From IMG/VR virus record IMGVR_UViG_3300025030_000409, positions 1-24,225 of that record: 24,225 bases of DNA. One strand, given 5' to 3'. The stretch comes from a virus. The position numbers were made by a program, and so were the translations under genes. The notes beneath the pieces were generated by a model, which was not told the origin of the DNA, did no database searches, and worked only from the letters and a program-made list of their open reading frames with translations. Shown piece by piece: positions 6,783 to 12,506 of the stretch. The stretch's first letter is position 1. The number at the start of each line of letters is the position of its first letter.

Positions 6783-7521
6783 CGCCGTCGTTATTTTCCT
6801 TGCGCTGGGCCTTAGCGTTGTGCTGGATGCCGTGGTGCCCTTCCCTACAACCGCCCCAGGGCCTCCCACAGGGGCCTGGGTGGTAGGCAAGGGGCAGCAG
6901 CATAGTAACGGGTATCCGCCCGGCCCCAATTCCGGGTCGTCTAGCGGTAGGATGCGATTCTCTGAAAATCGAGACGTAGGTTCGAGTCCTACCCCGGAAA
7001 CCAACATGATCGAGGGTCGGCTAGAGGTAGGCCAGCAGGCTTTGAACCTGTCAACGGAGGTTCGAGTCCTCCCCCTCGAACCAATTGCAGCGCGTGGGGG
7101 CCATAACGGGCTGGATCTGCTGGTTGGCCAATCGGCGAGGATGGATGTAAACAATGGAATGGAGCGACGTACTCTGGATGCTGATGCTGGTGTTGTTCGC
7201 CGTATACGGCAAGGCGCGGACATTGTGACGGCGGTGACGGGGACGCTCACTTATTACCATCCGGATCTCGCGGGCAACGTCATGCGCGATGGGATAACCA
7301 CCTACGAGCCGACCATGAGCGGGGTGGCCGCGGCGACCTCCTGGCCGCTGGGGACCTGGCTAGAGGTGCGTGGGCCGACGGGGAGGTCCCTGCTGCTGGT
7401 GATCTCCGATACCGGCAAGTTAGAACCTGGCGCTCTGGACGTGCCAGAGGCCGTCTTCGTGGTGCTTGCAGGCAGCCTTGCCCCTGGGCGGGTGCCGGTG
7501 AGGGTAAGGGTAATAGATTGA
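6772..7521 (+). CDS. Open frame with signal-like start, running through both tRNA genes into a double-psi barrel domain
   Basis: From ATG 6772, overlapping the MazG-like stop, the frame codes for MRVSAVVIFLALGLSVVLDA (a plausible signal peptide or membrane anchor), a Pro-rich stretch and a low-complexity linker. It stays open through tRNA-Gln(CTG) and tRNA-Gln(TTG) and ends in an RlpA-like domain (250 residues in total). An RlpA domain is normally exported, so a signal at the front is meaningful. However, tRNA maturation would cut the message. Either this is one secreted protein with nested tRNAs, or a short membrane peptide, two tRNAs and a separate barrel gene (7225-7521) that happen to share a frame. 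Confidence 0.3.
   Translation: MRVSAVVIFLALGLSVVLDAVVPFPTTAPGPPTGAWVVGKGQQHSNGYPPGPNSGSSSGRMRFSENRDVGSSPTPETNMIEGRLEVGQQALNLSTEVRVLPLEPIAARGGHNGLDLLVGQSARMDVNNGMERRTLDADAGVVRRIRQGADIVTAVTGTLTYYHPDLAGNVMRDGITTYEPTMSGVAAATSWPLGTWLEVRGPTGRSLLLVISDTGKLEPGALDVPEAVFVVLAGSLAPGRVPVRVRVID
6930..7003 (+). tRNA. tRNA-Gln (anticodon CTG)
   Basis: A complete 74-base cloverleaf including CCA. The acceptor stem is TTCCGGG/CCCGGAA (6930-6936, 6993-6999); the D stem is GTCT/GGAT; the anticodon stem CGATT/AATCG encloses the loop CTCTGAA, anticodon CTG at 6962-6964; the T stem is GTAGG/CCTAC with loop TTCGAGT. The discriminator is A7000 and CCA 7001-7003 is encoded. Reads CAG codons. Confidence 0.93.
7010..7083 (+). 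tRNA. tRNA-Gln (anticodon TTG)
   Basis: Six bases after the first tRNA. The acceptor stem is TCGAGGG/CCCTCGA (7010-7016, 7073-7079); the D stem is GGCT/GGCC; the anticodon stem GCAGG/CCTGT encloses CTTTGAA, anticodon TTG at 7042-7044; the T stem is GGAGG/CCTCC with loop TTCGAGT. The discriminator is A7080 and CCA 7081-7083 is encoded. Reads CAA (and CAG by wobble). Confidence 0.93.
7154..7228 (+). CDS. Possible 24-residue transmembrane peptide upstream of the barrel domain
   Basis: ATG 7154 to TGA 7226-7228 encodes MEWSDVLWMLMLVLFAVYGK plus four residues: a hydrophobic segment with a short basic tail. Its TGA overlaps a GTG at 7225 that starts the double-psi barrel in another frame (GTGA). 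It may be a translationally coupled membrane peptide, or the true signal sequence separated from the domain by a frameshift. No strong Shine-Dalgarno site is seen. Confidence 0.3.
   Translation: MEWSDVLWMLMLVLFAVYGKARTL
7225..7521 (+). CDS. RlpA-like double-psi beta-barrel protein
   Basis: 98 residues from GTG 7225. GTLTYYHPDLAGNVMRDG, then SGVAAATSWPLGTWLEVRG, GRSLLLVISDTG, GALDVPEAVFVVL and VPVRVRV follow the strand order of RlpA/DPBB domains (GxASWYG, ..A..LPFGT.V.V.N, GRSv.VrInDrG, iiDLS..A...L, G...V.v.v). The Asp in SDTG matches the catalytic-type Asp of RlpA. RlpA proteins bind and cleave glycan strands stripped of peptides, so a phage copy could act in lysis or cell-wall entry. No signal peptide in this short form; see the in-frame upstream extension from 6772. 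Confidence 0.6.
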   Translation: MTAVTGTLTYYHPDLAGNVMRDGITTYEPTMSGVAAATSWPLGTWLEVRGPTGRSLLLVISDTGKLEPGALDVPEAVFVVLAGSLAPGRVPVRVRVID

Positions 7522-7526
7522 ACGAG

Positions 7527-7715
7527 ATGCCAACAGTTCTTTGCCCTAAGTGCGGAGGTCCGGCAACACTATTACAGAAAATCCCGCACCATAGAGGGTT
7601 GGTTGCATATGTGATGTCCTGTACAATCTGTAGGTCTAAGTTTTTCAAAGACTTTAATCGTTGTGTTGGGAATGATACGATTTTGAGGGGTAACCAAGAT
7701 TCGGAAAGAAGCTGA
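7527..7715 (+). CDS. Zinc-ribbon microprotein, 62 residues
   Basis: MPTVLCPKCGG near the start and SCTICRSKFF near residue 32 give a CxxC...CxxC ribbon. ATG 7527 is chosen; TTG 7518, overlapping the preceding stop, would add three residues. The tail is unstructured (NDTILRGNQDSERS). Function unknown. Confidence 0.65.
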   Translation: MPTVLCPKCGGPATLLQKIPHHRGLVAYVMSCTICRSKFFKDFNRCVGNDTILRGNQDSERS

Positions 7716-7798
7716 AACTGCTCGCAAGCGAGGGAATGCTCGCTCTGTTCATATTAGCGTATACCTAGACGAGTAGCTGAGGTAGAGTAGGAGGAAGC

Positions 7799-7846
7799 GT
7801 GAAACAGGGAACGATTAGTAGGGGCAAAAGAGGGGGCCGAAAATGA
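7799..7846 (+). CDS. 15-residue basic leader peptide (putative)
   Basis: GTG 7799 follows a strong AGGAGGAAGC site and encodes VKQGTISRGKRGGRK, six of fifteen residues Lys or Arg. Its TGA overlaps the ATG of the DUF5131 gene (ATGA at 7843), so translation of the peptide would deliver ribosomes to the main gene. The DUF5131 ATG itself has only a GGGGG run as a possible site. Likely a coupling leader; a function of the peptide itself is unproven. Confidence 0.45.
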   Translation: MKQGTISRGKRGGRK

Positions 7847-8556
7847 TTAAAACGCGCATCGAGACCTTTGACTATTCATGGAATCCGACCAGTGGCTGCT
7901 CATTGGGCTGCTCCTACTGTTATGCTCGCAGGATTGCTCACAGATTCAAGCAGTCCTTCGAGCCGACGTGTCACCCGGAGAGATTAGCGCAACCGGCACG
8001 CGTGAGAAAACCATCGCGAATCTTTGTCGATTCTGCTGGTGACCTGTTTGACCCCTCTATCCCGTTCACTTTTATACGGCGCGTATTTGCAGAGATGCGC
8101 ATGAATCAGCAACATACGTTCTACGTGTTGACGAAGCGGGCGGGGCGGATGTTAGAGTTTATGACCGTACTTGAGGCCAGCATGAATCATCGCCCATTTA
8201 GCTATTTGCCACAGCGCCATATATGGGTGGGGGTCTCAGTGACGAATCAGGCCGATGCTGATGAGCGCATACCGCTGCTGTTACAGACGCCCGCGGCTCA
8301 TCGGTTTATCTCGTTTGAGCCGCTTTTGTCCGAGGTTGATGCTGGAACGTGGTTTTGGTCTATGATGAGCGACGCTGGCAAGTGTGCTATTTCCTGGGCC
8401 ATTATTGGCGGGGATTCGAGTCCCGGGGCGAAGCCTCCCGCGGCTGAGTGGGTAGAGGCGTTGACGAAACAGTGCGTGGCTGCTGGTGTCAGCGTTTACC
8501 ACAAGAACAGCTTGCGGAGGGTGATATCCGATTTGAGGCGGGCGCATGTGGCGTGA
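7843..8556 (+). CDS. DUF5131 (phage Gp37/Gp68) radical-SAM-like protein
   Basis: 237 residues. SWNPTSGCSLGCSYCYARR (12-30) carries the CxxxCxxC cluster motif (C19, C23, C26) that in radical-SAM enzymes holds a 4Fe-4S cluster; IFVDSAGDLFDP, TFYVLTKRAGRM, HIWVGVSVTNQ, RFISFEPLL and WAIIGGDS are the successive strands of the Gp37/Gp68 (PF07505) family. Distantly related to spore photoproduct lyase-type enzymes; the reaction is unknown, and a role in modifying DNA or nucleotides is only an inference. It overlaps the adenine methyltransferase gene by 11 bases, linking the two. Confidence 0.88.
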   Translation: MIKTRIETFDYSWNPTSGCSLGCSYCYARRIAHRFKQSFEPTCHPERLAQPARVRKPSRIFVDSAGDLFDPSIPFTFIRRVFAEMRMNQQHTFYVLTKRAGRMLEFMTVLEASMNHRPFSYLPQRHIWVGVSVTNQADADERIPLLLQTPAAHRFISFEPLLSEVDAGTWFWSMMSDAGKCAISWAIIGGDSSPGAKPPAAEWVEALTKQCVAAGVSVYHKNSLRRVISDLRRAHVA

Positions 8557-9637
8557 AGGGGGACTACGGGGAACGGGGCTACGGGGAGCTCCGTTCCCGT
8601 ATTTTGGAGGGAAGCGCACCATCGCGGCAGCGGTGTGGGACCGCCTGGGGGACGTGGCCAGCTACATTGAACCGTTTGCGGGGTCGGCGGCGGTGCTGCT
8701 GGCCAGGCCGAACGCGCATTGCTGGTGGGACCGGACCGAGACGATAAATGATATGGATGGAATGGTCTCGAATTTTTGGCGGGCGCTACAGGCGGACCCG
8801 GACGCGGTGGCGAAGTGGGCAGACCACCCCGTTCTGGAAAACTGCTTGCACGCTCGCCACGCGTGGCTGGTAAGCCAAAAGGCATCACTCCGAGAGCGCC
8901 TGGAGGGGGATCCGGACTACTACGATGCCAAAATAGCCGGGTGGTGGTGTTGGGGCATGTGCTGTTGGATCGGGGGCGGGTTCTGTTCGGGACGAGGCCC
9001 CTGGCACGCCGTGGACGGCGAGTTGGTGAAAGCTGGCGACGATGGCCAGGGCGTGAATCGGAAGCTAGTGCACCTGGGGGATGACGGCCAGGGCGTGAAT
9101 CGGACGCGAGTTCACCTGGGGGATGACGGCCAGGGCGTGAATCGGAAGCTAGTTCACCTGGGGGATGACGGCCGGGGTTTATGCGAAGCAGTGCATGAGG
9201 GCATCCTGGCGTGGATGCGGAGGCTAGCAGATCGGTTGCGTAGGGTGAGGGTATGTTCGGGCGATTGGGCCAGGGTATGTACGCCGGTGGCCTGCCGGGA
9301 GGAAACCGGCTTGGTGGGGGTATTTCTGGACCCGCCCTATTCGGCTGAATCGGGCCGGGACAACGAGATCTACGCAGTGGAAAATCTGACAGTCGCGCAC
9401 GAGGTGCGGGCCTGGGCGATAGCTCACGGGGAGGACCCGCGGTATCGGATCGCGTTTTGCGGGTATGCCGGAGAGCATGATATGCCGGACTCGTGGGAGG
9501 TGCTGGCGTGGAAAGCGGTTGGCGGATATGGCAATCAGGGCAACGGTGCCGGCAGGGAGAATAGCGCTCGCGAGGTTGTCTGGTTCAATAAATCATGTCT
9601 CAAGCCGGAGCGGGTGCGGCAGTTGGATCTGCTGTGA
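8546..9637 (+). CDS. D12-class DNA adenine (N6) methyltransferase with internal peptide repeats
   Basis: 363 residues. APFPYFGGKR (15-24) is the motif X region that binds S-adenosylmethionine together with motif I YIEPFAGSAAVLL (40-52); catalytic motif IV is DPPYS (262-266). Between them, residues 164-209 hold 3.4 copies of a 14-residue unit (GDDGQGVNRKLVHL), encoded by 42-bp tandem repeats, within the region where Dam-type enzymes place their target-recognition part. It would methylate adenine in phage DNA, complementing the C5 enzyme as anti-restriction. Its stop overlaps the next GTG (GTGA). Confidence 0.9.
   Translation: MWREGGLRGTGLRGAPFPYFGGKRTIAAAVWDRLGDVASYIEPFAGSAAVLLARPNAHCWWDRTETINDMDGMVSNFWRALQADPDAVAKWADHPVLENCLHARHAWLVSQKASLRERLEGDPDYYDAKIAGWWCWGMCCWIGGGFCSGRGPWHAVDGELVKAGDDGQGVNRKLVHLGDDGQGVNRTRVHLGDDGQGVNRKLVHLGDDGRGLCEAVHEGILAWMRRLADRLRRVRVCSGDWARVCTPVACREETGLVGVFLDPPYSAESGRDNEIYAVENLTVAHEVRAWAIAHGEDPRYRIAFCGYAGEHDMPDSWEVLAWKAVGGYGNQGNGAGRENSAREVVWFNKSCLKPERVRQLDLL
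9035..9178 (+). repeat. 42-bp tandem repeats inside the adenine methyltransferase gene
   Basis: Units at 9035-9076, 9077-9118 and 9119-9160 plus a partial copy to about 9178. Units differ at only a few bases and keep frame, so unit number can change without a frameshift. Confidence 0.9.
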
Positions 9638-9831
9638 CCGAACTACGCGACGACTACTATCCATGTGGGTGCCGCGTGGGTCAGCGCGGGGGCGTGGTCG
9701 TGAGCTGGCTTCACTGCCCGGCACACCCGGTGTTGCAGTTCCGCCGCCGGATGCCGACGCTACAGGAGATTGAGTCTGTGATAGTGGAGCGGCAACCTCG
9801 GCTGATGCCGGACGCGCAGAGGCCCGGCTAA
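9634..9831 (+). CDS. Small Cys/His protein, 65 residues
   Basis: GTG 9634 overlaps the methyltransferase stop; ATG 9595 in frame is possible but lies deep inside that gene. YYPCGCRVG and WLHCPAHPV supply CxC and CxxH ligands for a zinc site; the rest (MPTLQEIESVIVERQP) is helical. Last gene of the rightward block; its TAA lies in the left arm of the terminator hairpin. Confidence 0.65.
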   Translation: MTELRDDYYPCGCRVGQRGGVVVSWLHCPAHPVLQFRRRMPTLQEIESVIVERQPRLMPDAQRPG

Positions 9832-9849
9832 ACTGGTAGCCGGGCCTCT
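9818..9849. terminator. Hairpin between convergent operons
   Basis: AGAGGCCCGGCTA (9818-9830) and TAGCCGGGCCTCT (9837-9849), 13 bp perfect, 6-base loop. It separates a rightward gene ending at 9831 from a leftward gene ending at 9862. The T-tract is weak (CGTGTTT), so it may work as a bidirectional terminator or block. Confidence 0.7.
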
Positions 9850-9861
9850 CGTGTTTGGGGT

Positions 9862-10080
9862 CTACGTGGCTATTGCTGCCAGCTTGATTGCCTGTCTCCA
9901 TCCAGCCTTCAGAACCATGGTTCGCTCTCCGTCTCTGATCTCCACGATGTAGCGGTGCGTTCGGTTGCAGACGCTACTATGAGTCATGGCTCGATGGTTG
10001 CCCTTCATCTCGGCATTAACTGCCCGGCTTACGGCAGCGTCCCATTGCTGATAGGTGATGATCTCAAGCTCAGTGCTCAT
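9862..10080 (-). CDS. Hypothetical protein, 72 residues
   Basis: Last gene of the leftward operon, ending 13 bases from the convergent hairpin. ELEIITYQQWDAAVSRAVNAE and HRYIVEIRDGERTMVLKAGWRQAIKLA suggest a helix followed by two strands. Its ATG overlaps the upstream gene's stop (ATGA). No family recognised. Confidence 0.6.
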   Translation of the reverse strand: MSTELEIITYQQWDAAVSRAVNAEMKGNHRAMTHSSVCNRTHRYIVEIRDGERTMVLKAGWRQAIKLAAIAT

Positions 10081-10307
10081 GGCTCACTGCCTTCTTTGTG
10101 CTCGGGGTTACGGCACTTGCCGATTTCTCGCAGGAAACGTTGTCTGCTCAGTTCTTCCTCTCTGATGGTGGCGGCCTGCTCCTGCGCGGCTTGCATGAGT
10201 TCGGCGATACGGCCCAGGCGCTCCGCGATGGCAACCAGGGCCGCGGCCCCCATGCCCTGGTTGCTCCCGATGGAGTTCATGGCCTCAATGGTCCACAGGT
10301 ATTTCAT
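10077..10307 (-). CDS. Hypothetical helical protein, 76 residues
   Basis: A long helix covers most of the protein (ALVAIAERLGRIAELMQAAQEQ then EEELSRQRFLREI), probably a coiled coil, followed by CRNPEH. It overlaps both neighbours by 4 bases, so it is translated as part of the coupled string. Function unknown. Confidence 0.6.
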   Translation of the reverse strand: MKYLWTIEAMNSIGSNQGMGAAALVAIAERLGRIAELMQAAQEQAATIREEELSRQRFLREIGKCRNPEHKEGSEP

Positions 10308-10561
10308 TTCGTCTCCTTCATCTTCGCGGTCTCTATCGCTTCCATTGCCCGGTCGAACGCAATGGCCGCGGCAAACTCAGCCGCGGCCTCTTCGAGATCT
10401 TGGTAGTGGTTGTAGTTCATCTGCACCTCTCCCGCCTCGTCGCGCGAGATGAAGTTTCCCTGGCTGGTGGCGCTTGGGGGCCTGTGCTCCCACGTTACCT
10501 CTGCGCCTTCCACTGGGGCCAGCACCGAGAGTGCGGCCTTGATTGCCTGTCGGAATGTCAT
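10304..10561 (-). CDS. Hypothetical protein, 85 residues
   Basis: MTFRQAIKAALSVLAPVEG, a central strand region and an acidic Ala-rich helix (DLEEAAAEFAAAIAFDRAME). ATGA overlaps at both ends. No family recognised. Confidence 0.6.
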   Translation of the reverse strand: MTFRQAIKAALSVLAPVEGAEVTWEHRPPSATSQGNFISRDEAGEVQMNYNHYQDLEEAAAEFAAAIAFDRAMEAIETAKMKETK

Positions 10562-10761
10562 GGTTTCTCCCTCCTGATCTGAACAGAGTAGGCTGACTGT
10601 TCGTGGTCGATGTCCAGCGAGGCGGGCTTGCGAATCGTAACGGTCATGCGCAGGGAGTTTGCCTCCCGCACAAAGAGGCCAAATTCGCCGTCTGTGATGA
10701 GGTACCGCCCCTCCTCTGTGTCAATCGTGATGCTGTTGCTAGCGTTTGGCGTGATGGTCAA
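10558..10761 (-). CDS. Hypothetical beta-rich protein, 67 residues
   Basis: Starts with TTG 10761, supported by GGAGG six bases upstream (AAGAAGGAGGCGCAAC). The sequence is mostly short strands (SITIDTEEGRYLITDGEFGL, MTVTIRKPASLDI). It overlaps the preceding gene by 23 bases, longer than the four-base overlaps around it. Confidence 0.55.
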   Translation of the reverse strand: MTITPNASNSITIDTEEGRYLITDGEFGLFVREANSLRMTVTIRKPASLDIDHEQSAYSVQIRREKP

Positions 10762-10978
10762 GTTGCGCCTCCTTCTTCAACAATGCTTCGAGCATTTCGA
10801 CTTCATCCAGCCGGATCGTGCGCATCCGGCCGCACTTGGGACAGCTCCAAACCCGGCTGGCGTGCCGGTTGGCCCCCATCCCGCGCCACTCCAGGCCCCG
10901 GCTCCACATCGGGCGGGCGCAGGTTGGGTTGGGGCAGATCGGCCGGGGCTGGGCGTGAGTTTCTTGAAGGCGGGTCAT
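10739..10978 (-). CDS. Zinc-ribbon protein, 79 residues
   Basis: ATG 10978 overlaps the stop of the Ala-repeat gene. CPNPTCARP and, 25 residues on, SCPKCGRMRTIRLDE make a classic CxxxxC...CxxC ribbon; the C-terminus is a basic/acidic helix (EMLEALLKKEAQ). Possibly nucleic-acid binding; not further assignable. Confidence 0.65.
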   Translation of the reverse strand: MTRLQETHAQPRPICPNPTCARPMWSRGLEWRGMGANRHASRVWSCPKCGRMRTIRLDEVEMLEALLKKEAQLDHHAKR

Positions 10979-11613
10979 GACAATATCTCCCTCAGGCGGG
11001 CTTCCTGCCATGCTCGCTCGGCGTACCAGGCGGACTCGGCGGCGTACTCGGCGTACCAGGCGGACTCGGCGGCGTACTCGGCGGCAAACCAGGCGGACTC
11101 GGCGGCGGACTCGGCGGCGGACCAGGCGGACCTGGCGGCGGACTCGGCGGCGGACCAGGCGGACCTGGCGGCGGACTCGGCGGCAAACCAGGCGGACCTG
11201 GCGGCGGACTCGGCGGCGGACCATGCGGACCTGGCGGCGGACTCGGCGGCGTCGAGTTCTTCCCTGCTGGCCTCGGCGGCGGCGAAGCGTCGGGCCACTG
11301 CGATAGCCTCCCGCGGTCGGCTGTCGTGAGGGCAGAGGGCCTCGAAAATCGGCAGCACATGCTCCGCGTAGTCGCAGGCCAGCACGCGGGCGAAACGGTC
11401 TCGCTCCTGTTCTTGTTCCGCCGGTACGGCCCGCAACGCCCAGAGCGCGTCATCCAGGCCGTTCAGGTCCAGGATTTGCAGGAGCGTGATGGGGCGGTCG
11501 TGGCTGTAGTGTGGCCCCAGGGCCGAGCGCAGGTGGGGGTACCGATTAGTGCACGCGTCGTGCTGCCGGAGCAGCCGGAGCGTGGTGGTTAGGGTCGTCA
11601 TGTTGTAGCTCAC
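10975..11613 (-). CDS. Imm5-like ('putative immunity protein' type) with Ala-Trp tandem repeats
   Basis: 212 residues from GTG 11613, placed by AAAGGAGAAG seven bases upstream. The N-terminal 115 residues contain ITLLQILDLNGLDDALWALRAV, ACDYAEHVLPIFEALCPHDSRPREAI and ARRFA, which match the N-terminal pattern of uncharacterised phage proteins often labelled Imm5-like putative immunity proteins. Residues about 122-198 are seven copies of an 11-residue unit (AAESAARSAWS), presumably a long amphipathic helix or helical solenoid. Immunity function in a phage is not established; the name is by pattern only. A GNRA hairpin element lies just upstream. Confidence 0.65.
   Translation of the reverse strand: MSYNMTTLTTTLRLLRQHDACTNRYPHLRSALGPHYSHDRPITLLQILDLNGLDDALWALRAVPAEQEQERDRFARVLACDYAEHVLPIFEALCPHDSRPREAIAVARRFAAAEASREELDAAESAARSAWSAAESAARSAWFAAESAARSAWSAAESAARSAWSAAESAAESAWFAAEYAAESAWYAEYAAESAWYAERAWQEARLREILS
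11020..11250 (-). repeat. 33-bp tandem repeats encoding AAESAARSAWx
   Basis: About seven copies of a 33-bp unit, the last ones more diverged (AAEYAAESAWY, AEYAAESAWY). Every unit keeps the frame except for one 3-bp deletion, so copy number is free to vary. Confidence 0.85.
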
Positions 11614-11627
11614 TTTTCTTCTCCTTT

Positions 11628-11650
11628 AACGCCCGGCCTCACGACCGGGT
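11628..11650 (-). repeat. GNRA hairpin element, copy 1
   Basis: Sense strand is minus. The stem CCCGGTC/GGCCGGG with loop GTGA; the outermost pair is lost. It ends just before AAAGGAG and the GTG at 11613. Confidence 0.8.
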
Positions 11651-11672
11651 TCCCGTGAAAACCGTATAGTTT

Positions 11673-12506
11673 TTAATCCAGCACCTTGAGTCTCTGCACC
11701 CGGACCTTCGCGTCCATCGTAGGTAGGCCGGCAAACAGAATATCCGCGCTGGCCACTTCCACCCGCAGGCAAATCAGATCGTGGCCAGGGGCGCACAGTC
11801 CCACCCATTCCGGCCGGTATCCGGGACGCAGCACATGCAGCCCCGCCGCGCACTGCTGATCGCTCACTACGGCCTCCGCCTCGACGACGGCTTCCTGCGC
11901 GTACGTCAGCACCGTACCCCCATCGAAATTGGGGGACTTCCGGGCAGGAGTCACCCATTTCCAAAAGATGTGGGTTTCTGAACCAGAGAGGTACGCTTGG
12001 CGGAAACATTCGTTCAATGCCTCGCTAGTCACGCCGTCTCCCAGGCGCACGCCGTTCCCCAGGCTCACGTTGTTCCCCAGGCGCACGCCGTCCCCCAGGC
12101 TCACGTTGTTCCCCAGGCTCACGTTGTTCCCCAGGCTCACGCCGTCCCCCAGGCTCACGCCGTCTCCCAGGCTCACGTAGTTCCCCAGGCTCACGTTGTT
12201 CCCCAGGCTCACGCCGTCCCCCATGCTCACGTTGTTCCCCAGGCTCACGTTGTTCCCCAGGCTCACGCCGTCCCCCAGGCGCACGCCGTCCCCCAGGCTC
12301 ACGTTGTTCCCCAGGCTCACGCCGTTCCCCAGGCTCACGTTGTTCTCCAGGCTCACGCCGTTCCCCAGGCTCACGTTGTTCCCCAGGCGCACGCCGTCCC
12401 CCAGGCTCACGCCGTCCCCCAGGCTCACGCGCTGGCCGCCGGGGCTAGTGTGCCAGCCGTGCGTTATTGGCCAGCTACGGATTTCTGTAGTTGTAGTTGT
12501 AACCAT
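11673..12506 (-). CDS. Left-handed beta-helix (hexapeptide repeat) protein with C-terminal domain
   Basis: 277 residues. Residues 27-158 are 22 consecutive hexapeptides of the form VSLG(N/D)(N/G), that is L-G-x-x-V-S in the register of the left-handed parallel beta-helix; 22 hexads make about seven turns. The C-terminal 110 residues (FDGGTVLTYAQEAVVEAEAV, CAAGLHVLRPG, DLICLRVEV, RVQRLKVLD) form a separate domain resembling a conserved phage accessory domain whose function I cannot name. Beta-helices of this type are found in acyltransferases, ice-binding proteins and viral fibres; no acyltransferase catalytic His is evident. The 20-residue start is Thr-rich. A GNRA hairpin precedes the start. 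Confidence 0.8.
   Translation of the reverse strand: MVTTTTTEIRSWPITHGWHTSPGGQRVSLGDGVSLGDGVRLGNNVSLGNGVSLENNVSLGNGVSLGNNVSLGDGVRLGDGVSLGNNVSLGNNVSMGDGVSLGNNVSLGNYVSLGDGVSLGDGVSLGNNVSLGNNVSLGDGVRLGNNVSLGNGVRLGDGVTSEALNECFRQAYLSGSETHIFWKWVTPARKSPNFDGGTVLTYAQEAVVEAEAVVSDQQCAAGLHVLRPGYRPEWVGLCAPGHDLICLRVEVASADILFAGLPTMDAKVRVQRLKVLD
12033..12428 (-). repeat. 18-bp tandem repeats encoding 22 hexapeptides
   Basis: Twenty-two in-frame 18-bp units, mainly alternating GTGAGCCTGGGGAACAAC and GTGAGCCTGGGGGACGGC types. Third-base identity between units is high, which means recent duplication or gene conversion. Confidence 0.92.

Noticed and set aside
6930-7083. Suppressor tRNAs signalling a changed genetic code
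   Set aside because: Anticodons are CTG and TTG, ordinary glutamine; TAG, TAA and TGA all end genes with clean overlaps elsewhere.
7719-7775. A 28-codon open frame after 7690 ending in HISVYLDE
   Set aside because: It has no ATG, GTG or TTG start in frame after the previous stop.
10977-11453. Arg- or Pro-rich open frames in other phases of the Ala-Trp repeat (11000-11450)
   Set aside because: Low-complexity shadows of a GC-rich repeat; the phase with the Imm5-like N-terminus is the coherent one.
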